A stretch of 64,000 nucleotides of DNA from Prosthecobacter gellanilyticus (GTDB lineage Bacteria; Verrucomicrobiota; Verrucomicrobiia; Verrucomicrobiales; Verrucomicrobiaceae), in the NCBI RefSeq assembly GCF_007992435.1, contig NZ_BKAG01000043.1, positions 1 through 64,000 on the forward strand, in the 5' to 3' direction. The notes beneath the pieces were generated by a model. The model did no database searches. It was not told where the DNA came from and was given only the letters and a program-made list of their open reading frames with translations. Below, one piece after another: positions 18,734-27,212 of the stretch (positions are counted from its first letter, which is position 1; every line of letters begins with the position of its first letter). The translations under genes and the position numbers were made by a program.

Positions 18734-20437
18734 ATGCCCACCATCCAGCCCCGCCGCGCAGGCATTCTGATCCCCGTTTTTGCCCTCCGTTCCGCTGATG
18801 ACCTCGGCATTGGTGACACCGGCTGCGTGCGCGAGTTGATCGACTGGGCCGCTGACACCGGCCTCGGCTTTCTGCAGTTCCTCCCTGTCAATGCCACGGG
18901 CGGCGACAGCAGCCCCTACAATGCCATCAGCTCCGTAGCGCTGGACTACCTGACCCTGCACATCACCCCGGAGACCCTGCCGGAGATGGAGGAAAAGTTC
19001 TACCGCGCCACCGTGCGCTTCATCGGCGGCAACGCCCTGAATGGCAGTGACGTGCCCTATGAGAAGGTGCGCAAGCTCAAGACCTACCTCCTCCGCCACG
19101 CCTTCAGCCGCATCGACACCGTTCCTGAGCGCAAGGCCGCCTTCGAAACCTTCCGTGATGAGGAACGCGGCTGGTTGGATGACTACTGCCTCTTCCGCGT
19201 GCTCATGGATCAGCACGGTCACGAGGACTGGCCCAACTGGCCCGACGAGGTGAACACCGGCTTCAAGGCCCGCGCCTGGCTCACGGAACAACGCCAGGTC
19301 AATGCCGCCGACATCGAGGCCAAGCTCAGCTTCCATGCCTATGTGCAGTGGCTCTGCTTCAGCCAGTGGCGCGCTGTGCGTGCCTATGCCTCCTCGAAAA
19401 AAATCAAGCTCATGGGAGATGTGCCCTTCGGCATCTCCTGGTGCAGTGCCGATGTCTTCTTCCAGCCCAATGAATTCAATCTCGAGTGGTGTGGCGGCGC
19501 TCCGCCGGAGACTTATTTCAAGGACGACTTCTTCGTGCAGCGCTGGGGTCAGAACTGGGGCATCCCGCTCTACCGCTGGGATGTCATGCAGGACAATGGC
19601 TTCTCCTGGTGGCAGCGCCGCGTGCGCAAGCTCACGGAGATTTTTGACATCTTCCGCATCGACCACGTCCTCGGCTTCTACCGCATTTACAGCTTCCCCT
19701 GGCGCCCGCAGCGCAATGCCGAGTTCTCACCGCTCACGGATGCAGAAGCTGCCGAGCGCACCGGCGGCCGCCTGCCGCACTTCAAAGAGAACGATGACGA
19801 CACTCCCGAGCATAAGGCCGCGAACCTCGCCGCCGGTGACAAGTATCTGCGCATGATCGTGGCCGCCGCCGCGCCTAACGAAGTGGTGGGCGAAGACCTC
19901 GGCACTGTGCCGGACTACGTGCGTTCGCATCTGCTCAGCCTGGACGTGCCCGGCTTCAAGATCTGCCACTGGGAGGACAACGGCCACGGCCAGGTGCAGC
20001 GCGGTTATGACTATGACAACTGCTCCTTCACCACTTATGCCACGCACGATCATGAACCGATGAAGACCCACTGGGAGCATCGCCGCCGTGACCTGCAAAG
20101 CCCGGATGAGGGTGACCGCTACCTCGCGCAAAAAGAGCTGCGCTTCCTCAGCGAGTTCGCCGGCATGCACGTCTCCCATGACGGCAATTTCCCGGCCTAT
20201 GATGACATCGTCCGCCATGCGCTGCTGGAGGCCCTGCTTTCCAGCAACTCGCGCTACGCTGCCTTCATGCTGACGGATCTCTTCGCCCTTGAGGACCGCT
20301 TCAACGTCCCCGGCATCGCCAGCGGTGAAAACTGGAGCGCCCGCCTCCCCATGACTACCACCGAGATGCGCCACGGCGACCGCTGGAAAGCCGAATGCCA
20401 ATGGCTCACCGAAGCCGTGAAGCGCACGGGGAGGTAA
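18734..20437 (+). CDS. malQ: 4-alpha-glucanotransferase (GH77), 567 aa
   Basis: An amylomaltase that transfers alpha-1,4-glucan segments in maltodextrin/glycogen metabolism. Diagnostic motifs are the N-terminal ALRSADDLGIGD, FLPVNATGGDSSPYN, MGDVPFGISWCSADVFFQPNEF, the nucleophile region FRIDHVLGFYR, and the acid/base motif VVGEDLGTVP. ATG 18734 (MPTIQPRRAGI) is chosen; the in-frame extension to 18512 would overlap the divergent gene's start and has no conserved sequence. It is divergent from the PVC cytochrome gene across a 194-bp gap in which I could not fix a promoter. Confidence 0.93.
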   Translation: MPTIQPRRAGILIPVFALRSADDLGIGDTGCVRELIDWAADTGLGFLQFLPVNATGGDSSPYNAISSVALDYLTLHITPETLPEMEEKFYRATVRFIGGNALNGSDVPYEKVRKLKTYLLRHAFSRIDTVPERKAAFETFRDEERGWLDDYCLFRVLMDQHGHEDWPNWPDEVNTGFKARAWLTEQRQVNAADIEAKLSFHAYVQWLCFSQWRAVRAYASSKKIKLMGDVPFGISWCSADVFFQPNEFNLEWCGGAPPETYFKDDFFVQRWGQNWGIPLYRWDVMQDNGFSWWQRRVRKLTEIFDIFRIDHVLGFYRIYSFPWRPQRNAEFSPLTDAEAAERTGGRLPHFKENDDDTPEHKAANLAAGDKYLRMIVAAAAPNEVVGEDLGTVPDYVRSHLLSLDVPGFKICHWEDNGHGQVQRGYDYDNCSFTTYATHDHEPMKTHWEHRRRDLQSPDEGDRYLAQKELRFLSEFAGMHVSHDGNFPAYDDIVRHALLEALLSSNSRYAAFMLTDLFALEDRFNVPGIASGENWSARLPMTTTEMRHGDRWKAECQWLTEAVKRTGR

Positions 20438-20455
20438 GACGCTTCCAGAAGTAAC

Positions 20456-20514
20456 GGCAGAAAAATTGAGGGCAGAAAGATTTCAGAAAATTTTTCTGCC
20501 CTAATCTTCCTGCC
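20456..20514. repeat. Imperfect inverted repeat built from the word GGCAGAAAAATT
   Basis: The left arm 20456-20482 (starting GGCAGAAAAATT) is complementary to the right arm 20489-20514 (ending TTCCTGCC) with few mismatches. Each arm itself contains two copies of a GGCAGAAA-like word. It directly follows malQ and could form a long hairpin in its mRNA. No T-tract follows. Confidence 0.6.
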
Positions 20515-20590
20515 AAATTTCTCCGGTCCCTCACCACAACGGAAAGAAGCTGGATAGAGCCCGGGGAACATGCTTGTTTCCAGTTCACCC

Positions 20591-22258
20591 ATGAAACCGC
20601 TCTTCCTCCTCATCACGCTCTCGCTCAGCCTGGCCCTGCGCGCGGCGGAACCCGGGTTTCCTAAATTCGCCTCCGCTTCCGTGAACCCGCTGGCGACGGA
20701 AGCCGCCGTGAAGGCCTACCAAAAAGGAGGAAATGCCGTGGATGCCGCCGTGGCCACAGGCCTCACGCTCGGCGTGGTGGACGGGCATAACTCCGGCATC
20801 GGGGGTGGCTGCTTCTTCGTCATCCGCGCGGCCGATGGCAGCATCACCTGCATCGATGGCCGCGAGATCGCCCCTTCGAAGGCGCATCGCGACATGTACA
20901 TCATTCAAGGCAAGGTCGATGATGAAGCTAGCAAGACCGGTGCTCTGGCCCCAGGCATTCCCGGCGCGCTTCGGGCCTATGAGCTCGCGCTGAAAAAGCA
21001 TGGCAAGCTCAAGCTCGCTGATCTCCTCCTGCCTGCCGCCGAGATCGCGGAGAAAGGTTTCCCCATCGATGAAGTGTATGAGCGCAAGCTCGCTGCCACG
21101 GCTGAGAAGCTGCGGAAGTTTCCCGCCAGCGCTGCGGTCTTTTTCAAGGCAGATGGATCGCCGCTGAAGAAGGGTGACATCCTGGTGCAGAAGGATCTGG
21201 CGAAAACCTATCGCGCCATCGCCGAGCACGGCACCGCCTGGTTTTATGAAGGTGAGTATGCGCAGAAGGTGGAGGCATGGATGAAGGAAAACGGCGGCAT
21301 CATGACCGCTGCTGACATCGCCGGATACAAGGCCATCGAGCGCGAGCCCGTGAAGGGCAAGTATCGCGGTTACGACATCGTAGCCATGCCGCCTCCGAGC
21401 AGCGGTGGTGTGCACGTGGCGCAGATTTTGCAGGTCATGGAGCACTTCCCCATCAGCAAGCTCAGTGATGCGCAGCGCGTGCACGTGATCACGGAGGCCA
21501 TGAAGCTCGCCTTCGCTGATCGCGCTTATTGGTTAGGCGATCCCGACTTCGCCAAGGTGCCCCGCGGCCTTGTCGATCTTGGTTATGCCAAGGATCTCGC
21601 GGCAAAGATCGACCTGAGCAAAACCACCAACGTTCCCTCGCACAACATGCCGCCGCATTGGGAAGGTGACATCTTTGGCAAGCACACCACCTTCACCTGC
21701 TCAGCCGATGCTGAGGGCAACTGGGTCACGCTGAACCAGACCATCAACACCGCCTTCGGCTGCAAAGTCATCGTGCCCGGCACCGGCGTGCTGCTGAATG
21801 ATGAGATGGATGACTTCTCTGTGCAGCCTGGCGTGCCCAATGCCTTCAAGCTCATCGGCGCTGAAGCGAACGCCGTGGCCGCTGGCAAGCGCCCGCTCTC
21901 CAGCATGAGCCCCACCATCATCTTGAAAGATGGCCAGCCCGTTCTCTGCACGGGTGCCGCCGGTGGCCCAACCATCATTACTCAAGCGCTCCTGCTCATC
22001 TCCAATGTGCTGGATCGCGGCCTGGAGCCGAATGCTGCCTTGAAACAACCACGCTTTCATCAGCAGTGGGCGCCCGATGAACTGAAGATTGAAAAGGCCT
22101 TCGGTGAGCAAACACTCGAAGACCTGGAGAAGCTCGGGCACAAGCTCGATAAAGTCACCACCTTCGGCGCCTGCCAGGCCATCACCTGGGATGCTGAGAG
22201 AAAACTGCTGGTGCCTGCTCATGACCCACGTGTGCCCGGCAAGGCCGATGGCCAATGA
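20591..22258 (+). CDS. ggt: Gamma-glutamyltransferase, 555 aa
   Basis: A periplasmic N-terminal nucleophile hydrolase that cleaves gamma-glutamyl bonds of glutathione and transfers the glutamyl group. It has a signal peptide (MKPLFLLITLSLSLALRAAE). The precursor should self-cleave before Thr366 in KHTTFTCSADAEG, which aligns with TTHYS of E. coli Ggt. The small subunit keeps NDEMDDFSVQPGVPN and PLSSMSPTIIL, and the glutamate-binding Arg region near the N-terminus reads DGREIAP. An upstream in-frame ATG at 20570 would add seven residues; 20591 gives a better signal peptide. Confidence 0.93.
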   Translation: MKPLFLLITLSLSLALRAAEPGFPKFASASVNPLATEAAVKAYQKGGNAVDAAVATGLTLGVVDGHNSGIGGGCFFVIRAADGSITCIDGREIAPSKAHRDMYIIQGKVDDEASKTGALAPGIPGALRAYELALKKHGKLKLADLLLPAAEIAEKGFPIDEVYERKLAATAEKLRKFPASAAVFFKADGSPLKKGDILVQKDLAKTYRAIAEHGTAWFYEGEYAQKVEAWMKENGGIMTAADIAGYKAIEREPVKGKYRGYDIVAMPPPSSGGVHVAQILQVMEHFPISKLSDAQRVHVITEAMKLAFADRAYWLGDPDFAKVPRGLVDLGYAKDLAAKIDLSKTTNVPSHNMPPHWEGDIFGKHTTFTCSADAEGNWVTLNQTINTAFGCKVIVPGTGVLLNDEMDDFSVQPGVPNAFKLIGAEANAVAAGKRPLSSMSPTIILKDGQPVLCTGAAGGPTIITQALLLISNVLDRGLEPNAALKQPRFHQQWAPDELKIEKAFGEQTLEDLEKLGHKLDKVTTFGACQAITWDAERKLLVPAHDPRVPGKADGQ

Positions 22259-22297
22259 TCCCAAGCTTTCCGAACTGAGCCCGTCTGACTCTGACGC

Positions 22298-24040
22298 ATG
22301 ATTTACGCCAAGCCCCTGATCCCGCCGCTCGTCGTCCTCTTTCTCGTCGCGGTGGCGACTCTGAAACGCAGCCAAACCCTTCCAAAGCCACAGCGCAGCA
22401 CCGCGCTGGCCAGACTCGGATTCGGACTGGCCAAGATCTGCCTGCTGGTGCTGCCGCTGGAATGGCTGGTGCATCTTTTTCAGCTGGGTGAGCCGCAGGC
22501 TCTCAGTGCCAAAGCCTTCTGGCTCGCGGCTCTGGCGCAGACCTGCCAGCTTCAACTGCTGATCACCGGTGTGGTGGATGTCGTTGCGAGTTTCATGGAA
22601 CTGCGCGGTCATGCGGTGGAAGGTCTCTACCTCACTCCAGCCCGGGCTGGCAGCTTCGGCGGTTACTGGTCGCAGCTCGTTCCCGGTCTGATCAATGGCC
22701 CCGTGACGAAGGCGTCCCAGGCTCTTCCTGTGCTCATGCTCATCGCAGGTCTTGGCGTGCTCTGGCATGGAAACTTCCCTTCGTCCTCCGTGTGGTTCGT
22801 GCTGCAGTTCCTGTTTTTGATGGCCGAGACGAAACGCCAGAAACCTCTCTTCGCACCTCTGCCGCATCCGATCCAGGTCATCCTGACTCTGTTGCTGCTC
22901 GTGCTTTCAAATTCACTGCTGCTGGTGCCGAATCTGGAGGCCGCCCTCACAAGCTGGGTCACGATGTTTAGCGACATCAAGCCCACGCTCTACTCCCTGC
23001 TGCTGGACAAGCGCCTCACTTCAAACCTGCTCCAGACGGTGATGCTCTTCGCCATCCTCACCTGCGTGGCACTGCCGAGGCTCGACTGGCTGCTCAGGCA
23101 GCGCACCGTGATCTGGCGCCTCATCGGTCTGCTGCTCATCATCCCTTCCCTGCTCATGCTGGTGCGTGAAAATGCCCGCACTCCAGACTTCATCCGCCAG
23201 GCCGCTCAGTGGCCCGTGACCTGGTTCTTTGGTGAAGGCAACTCACGCATCCATGTCGGTTATGACGGCTGGCTCTATCCCCGGCATGAGCTCGACCGCC
23301 GAACCCTGGCGAGGCGCCATCCTGGCCTAACCGATTCTTTGATCAAGCTCGCCACGGATCTGAAAGCTCAAAACGTGCCGGTGATGCTCGTCTCCGTGCC
23401 CGCCAAGATGGCCATGTATCCGGAGAATGTGCTGCGTGCCGAATACGCCGCCCCCGCCCAGCCCGCCGACTACAAGGCCATCGTGGAGAAGCTCACTGCC
23501 GCAGGCGTGGACGTCGTGGATCCAGCGCAGGCACTGTGGCAGCGCCTGCTCAGGGCCGAGTCCCACTATACCGCCGACAGTCACTGGACCTTTGAGACCA
23601 TGAAGACCGTGGCCGGCGCCGTGGCCAAGCACATCCGCGAAAAGCATGCCGCGCTCTACGTCAGCGAAACACCGCTCATCAATGCCAGCATCCTCGAGCG
23701 CCAGGAACCTGGCGACCTCGCCAAGGCTCTGCTGACCTTGAATTCTGAAGGCCTCTTCGGCGCGGAGCACGCGCAGCTGGTGTCCATTCGTGGGCTGGAA
23801 AATGATCCCAAGTCCCCCATCCTTGTGATCGGTCACGATTCTCTGCGCGTGTTCGAGGCGGCGAGCGAGAGCTTTGGCAATGCCGAGGGCAAGAACCAGC
23901 AGGCTGGCTTCACCACCCAGCTGGCCGCTCTCTTGGGCCGTCCCCTCGATGAGCGCACAGGACCAGACATCCTCGCACTAGCTTCAGACGTGACCCACAA
24001 GAAGCTTATCGTGCTCGTCGTCCCTGCCGACGAGCTTTGA
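22298..24040 (+). CDS. Half-MBOAT plus AlgJ/AlgX-like SGNH fusion (putative O-acyl-transfer protein), 580 aa
   Basis: The N-terminal 290 residues hold about eight hydrophobic helices. One stretch, residues 85-180 with FGGYW (120-124) and VLWHG (His157), is laid out like the second half of AlgI/DltB-type MBOAT acyltransferases (FWRRW ... GLWHG). The first half of a normal MBOAT is missing. The C-terminal part (about 310-580) resembles AlgJ/AlgX: DGWLY (323-327), YTADSHWT (424-431, Asp/His pair) and GHDSL (512-516) where GDS is usual. Both assignments rest on motif reading. It may O-acetylate an envelope polymer. It begins 39 bp after ggt on the same strand. Confidence 0.6.
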   Translation: MIYAKPLIPPLVVLFLVAVATLKRSQTLPKPQRSTALARLGFGLAKICLLVLPLEWLVHLFQLGEPQALSAKAFWLAALAQTCQLQLLITGVVDVVASFMELRGHAVEGLYLTPARAGSFGGYWSQLVPGLINGPVTKASQALPVLMLIAGLGVLWHGNFPSSSVWFVLQFLFLMAETKRQKPLFAPLPHPIQVILTLLLLVLSNSLLLVPNLEAALTSWVTMFSDIKPTLYSLLLDKRLTSNLLQTVMLFAILTCVALPRLDWLLRQRTVIWRLIGLLLIIPSLLMLVRENARTPDFIRQAAQWPVTWFFGEGNSRIHVGYDGWLYPRHELDRRTLARRHPGLTDSLIKLATDLKAQNVPVMLVSVPAKMAMYPENVLRAEYAAPAQPADYKAIVEKLTAAGVDVVDPAQALWQRLLRAESHYTADSHWTFETMKTVAGAVAKHIREKHAALYVSETPLINASILERQEPGDLAKALLTLNSEGLFGAEHAQLVSIRGLENDPKSPILVIGHDSLRVFEAASESFGNAEGKNQQAGFTTQLAALLGRPLDERTGPDILALASDVTHKKLIVLVVPADEL

Positions 24041-24142
24041 TGGGAATGTTCATGGACCGTCAGCCAGGCCGCTAACAGAGGCTTTAAGGAACAGTCCAAG
24101 GTTGAACGGTTCTCTTAATGATGGATACTTACTGTCTCCCGC

Positions 24143-26527
24143 ATGAGTTCTGCCCGCCGCATCTACGTTTCCGCTGTCCACGAAGAGTTTCCGGAGGTGC
24201 TGGAAGTGCTCAGGCTCTCTCTGGAGGAGCTGGGTTGCCTGATGGTCATTCTCGAGGCCAGCCCCCCGTACTGGCGCACGCTGGACAAGCGAATCCGTGA
24301 CCGCGTGCCCACCTGTGAGGCGGTACTCCATCTGGTGGGACAGCGCTGTGGTCGCTGCCCGGATATCCCCACCGTTCCCAAGGACAAGACACGGAGCAGC
24401 GTCGCCCAAATGGAGCATGAGATCTCCGCAGAGCTGGCAGCCTCCACAGTAAAACTTCCGCTTGGCGTGCATGTGATCGTCAGTGGAGACGGGCATACCG
24501 CTCCTAGTGGGCTGAGGCCTGAGGACGAGGCTCAGGTGCAGATGCAAACCCAGCACCGTGAGAGCCTGCTGGCTGCTGGCACCACCCATGACATGCCTCA
24601 GGACGGCACCGCCTGGAAGCAGCTGCTATGCAGGCTGCTAGGTTTGGTCGATCCATCCACCGCAGGAGCCGCGATGGCACAGCTCCCCCCGCCCAGCATC
24701 ACCATCCGCCCTGCCAGACAGGAAGCAAAACCTGCCAGCGGCATGTCCCCGATCGCCATCGGTGTGATCGTCGTTGGCGTCCTTGTGGTGGGCCTGGGCC
24801 TGCTGGACATGCTGAAGAGCAAAAAGACTGCGGGGACCGCTGCAGCCACCGAGGTGGCTGCCCCCTTTGATGCCGCCATCGCCCATCAGGTGCTGCAGAC
24901 CTACGTCTCCATCTACTGCGACTGGATGCGCGATACGGTGGACATGCCGGTCATGTATCTGGATCACTGGACCCGCCTCACACTGCCGGAGCGCGCCAAG
25001 CTGCCAGAATCCCAGGTGAAGTCCCTGCTGGAGCAGTCCATCACCCAGGACATCGGTCCCGCCTTCACGGTCGAGGACAGGCTGGCCGCTCTGCTGGCAG
25101 CCGGCAAGTATCAGACCGCCATGGACTTTGCGCTGGTGCATCAGGCCGCGCTTTCGGCCGAGGGCTGTGAGATCGCCGCCCTCGCCGCAGCCTCGCGCTT
25201 TGACCAGACGGTCAGCACCAGTCACGAGGAGCGTGCCATCCGTTTTTACCGCAGCGCCGTCGAGAAAACCGATCCGCAGAAGGAGCCTGCCAGCTGGGCC
25301 CGCCGCCAGAGTGCACTGGCCACCCTGCTGGACGTTCAGGGCCTGAAATCTGAGGCGCTCACGCTTTCAGCGGCCGCCGTGGCCGCGTTGGAAAAGGTGC
25401 CGGATCAAGCACCGCTGGAGCTGGCCTATGCACGCCTGCTCACGGCCCAGAATCTCCGGGGTGAAAAGGCTGTCGAACTCGGCAAGAAGGCCATCGCAAT
25501 CTTTGAGCAGGAGCCCTACAAGGAAGCGCCGCTGAAGCTCATGGCCTGGTCCATGATGGCCACCGTGCATCTGAATGAAACGGCCGGCTCCCCGGGCTAC
25601 ACGAGCGAGGCGGTGGTCCTTCTGAGGAATGCCGTCAACGAGTCCGAGAAGAAGCTCGGCCCCACCCACCCTCTCACGGGCTATCACCTGTATCGTCTGG
25701 GCAGCACCTTCGCCTCCCGGGCCTTGCCCGCCAGCGCCCAGGCCGAGGGCGGAGACTCCCTGGCCAAAAGCATGTCCGATGCTGTGATGAAAACCCAGCT
25801 CACGGAAGCCGAGACTTATCTCCAGCGTGCGCTGACCCTTCATGAGGCCGGATATGGTTCCAAGCATCTGAGCACCGCCTACGCCTTGTCAGCGATGGGG
25901 CAGCTCTTCAGCAAGCAGGGCCGCTTCGCCGAGGCAGAACCCTTGCATCGCCGCGCGCTCACCATCGCCGTGGAGCATCTCGGCTCCCGGCACCCCAAGC
26001 TCGCCTACTTCAAGACAGGTCTCGCTGGCTGCCTTCAGAAAACCGGCAACATCGCTGAAACGGAGAAGCTGATGCGCGAGTCCCTCGAGGAACTGGAGAC
26101 CTTTGGCATCGCCTCCAAGCAGGAGCTGTGCGGCGTCTACCTCCAGACCGCCAGCATCCTCAGCGGCTTGAAAAAGTACTCCGAGGCAGCACGCCTGCTC
26201 GAAAAAGCGCTGGCGAATGCCCCGGAAAACGATCTGCCCCTGCGGTCCGGCATCAGCATCAACCTTTTCAACACTCACATGCTGGATCAGAGACTGGGTG
26301 ATGCGCGCCTCGTCACCGAACGCGCCCTGCCCGTGCTTTTGCGCACCAAGATGCATCTTGAGGACCCCAACCGCGCCCTCATCTCCATGCTCCGCGCGCA
26401 TGCCGTCTGGAAAACCCAGCTCGGCGAGCCTGCCTCTGCCCTGAAAGCCCGCTACCAGGTCATGTTCAAGGACGCCGGAGTCGACAACGACACCTTCGAG
26501 AACATCTGGATCAAGGTCGCCCAGTAA
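24143..26527 (+). CDS. DUF4062-like / single-TM / TPR protein, 794 aa
   Basis: The N-terminal about 110 residues (RRIYVSAVHEEFPEVLEVLR ... LHLVGQRCGRCP) resemble DUF4062, a TIR-like alpha/beta domain found at the head of signalling and STAND-like proteins. One membrane helix follows (about 203-222, IAIGVIVVGVLVVGLGLLDML). The remaining 570 residues are alpha-helical with many TPR/kinesin-light-chain repeats (for example AEAEPLHRRALTIAVEHLGS and AARLLEKALANAP). No NTPase lies between, unlike STAND proteins. The topology suggests a cytoplasmic sensor head and an extracytoplasmic TPR arm. The partner and function are unknown. Confidence 0.6.
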   Translation: MSSARRIYVSAVHEEFPEVLEVLRLSLEELGCLMVILEASPPYWRTLDKRIRDRVPTCEAVLHLVGQRCGRCPDIPTVPKDKTRSSVAQMEHEISAELAASTVKLPLGVHVIVSGDGHTAPSGLRPEDEAQVQMQTQHRESLLAAGTTHDMPQDGTAWKQLLCRLLGLVDPSTAGAAMAQLPPPSITIRPARQEAKPASGMSPIAIGVIVVGVLVVGLGLLDMLKSKKTAGTAAATEVAAPFDAAIAHQVLQTYVSIYCDWMRDTVDMPVMYLDHWTRLTLPERAKLPESQVKSLLEQSITQDIGPAFTVEDRLAALLAAGKYQTAMDFALVHQAALSAEGCEIAALAAASRFDQTVSTSHEERAIRFYRSAVEKTDPQKEPASWARRQSALATLLDVQGLKSEALTLSAAAVAALEKVPDQAPLELAYARLLTAQNLRGEKAVELGKKAIAIFEQEPYKEAPLKLMAWSMMATVHLNETAGSPGYTSEAVVLLRNAVNESEKKLGPTHPLTGYHLYRLGSTFASRALPASAQAEGGDSLAKSMSDAVMKTQLTEAETYLQRALTLHEAGYGSKHLSTAYALSAMGQLFSKQGRFAEAEPLHRRALTIAVEHLGSRHPKLAYFKTGLAGCLQKTGNIAETEKLMRESLEELETFGIASKQELCGVYLQTASILSGLKKYSEAARLLEKALANAPENDLPLRSGISINLFNTHMLDQRLGDARLVTERALPVLLRTKMHLEDPNRALISMLRAHAVWKTQLGEPASALKARYQVMFKDAGVDNDTFENIWIKVAQ

Positions 26528-26567
26528 GTAAGCAGAGGTCTTTGCATTCCTAACCAAAAGCACGTCC

Positions 26568-26640
26568 ACGCAGGCGCAAAGCGCCGTGGACTGCGGCAGC
26601 CTGCTGTCGCTTTAGTATTGGGCAGCCCAGCTGCCGGGCG
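26568..26640. repeat. GC-rich self-complementary spacer
   Basis: A stretch containing AAAGCGCC ... CTGCGGCAG ... CGCTTT and GGGCAGCCCAGCTGCC can fold into nested hairpins. It is non-coding, lies between the TPR gene and the larger repeat element that follows, and its origin is unclear. Confidence 0.4.
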
Positions 26641-26720
26641 AAGAACCTCCATTCAACTCCAGACACTTCTATGGTGACGAAGGCCAGCAGGGCTGGCGTG
26701 GAGAAAGCGGCTGCAGGGCT

Positions 26721-27069
26721 CTGAGCTTTACCCATAAAAGGCAAAGAGGGTCTAGAACCCGAAACGGGTTCCGTCATGCAGCCCAAGGGTGCTGAGCCTA
26801 GGCGAAAGCTCCCTTGGGAATCAGCCGCCGCAGGCCAGGAAAGGAACTCGAACCGCAACGCGGTTCCGTCATCTCTGGAGATGGCCGGTTTCCTCGGCCC
26901 GCTGGAACTCCCTTGGAGGAAGCTCCCAGGGTAGCGCTGCGCGCAACCCTGGGCTGCATGCCGCAATGCCGTTGGCCTTGGGAAACAGTCCAGAATGAAC
27001 TCCACACCTCCCCAAGGCTGAGGCCAACGACCTACTCGCGTCATCATTCAACTTGTGGGTAAAGCTCAG
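26721..27069. repeat. Palindrome-array element (copy C of the CCGTCAT-tailed family) bounded by 14-bp inverted repeats
   Basis: CTGAGCTTTACCCA at 26721-26734 is repeated in inverse orientation at 27056-27069 (TGGGTAAAGCTCAG), bounding 349 bp. Inside are AACCCG-AAA-CGGGTT then CCGTCAT (26756-26777), a hairpin CCCAAGGG/CCCTTGGG (26782-26818), AACCGC-AAC-GCGGTT then CCGTCAT (26851-26872), and a hairpin CCCAGGGT/ACCCTGGG (26925-26953). No gene is seen in 26528-27149. Confidence 0.72.
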
Positions 27070-27149
27070 GCGCTTCCCACCGCTTCGCGACTTTCACGCC
27101 TTCCATTCACAACCCATCCACCCTGAACCGAAAACAGCGAACCCCGCTT

Positions 27150-27183
27150 AAAAAACAAAACCCCGGCCATCGCTGGCCGGGGT
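27150..27183 (-). terminator. Rho-independent terminator after rpoC
   Basis: A perfect 10-bp stem ACCCCGGCCA/TGGCCGGGGT with a GCGA tetraloop is followed on the minus strand by TTTTGTTTTTT. It starts 29 bp after the rpoC stop and should end the tRNA-Trp to rpoC transcription unit. Confidence 0.93.
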
Positions 27184-27212
27184 CTTGGTTAAGTATGGTC
27201 TGGAGCTTCGGG

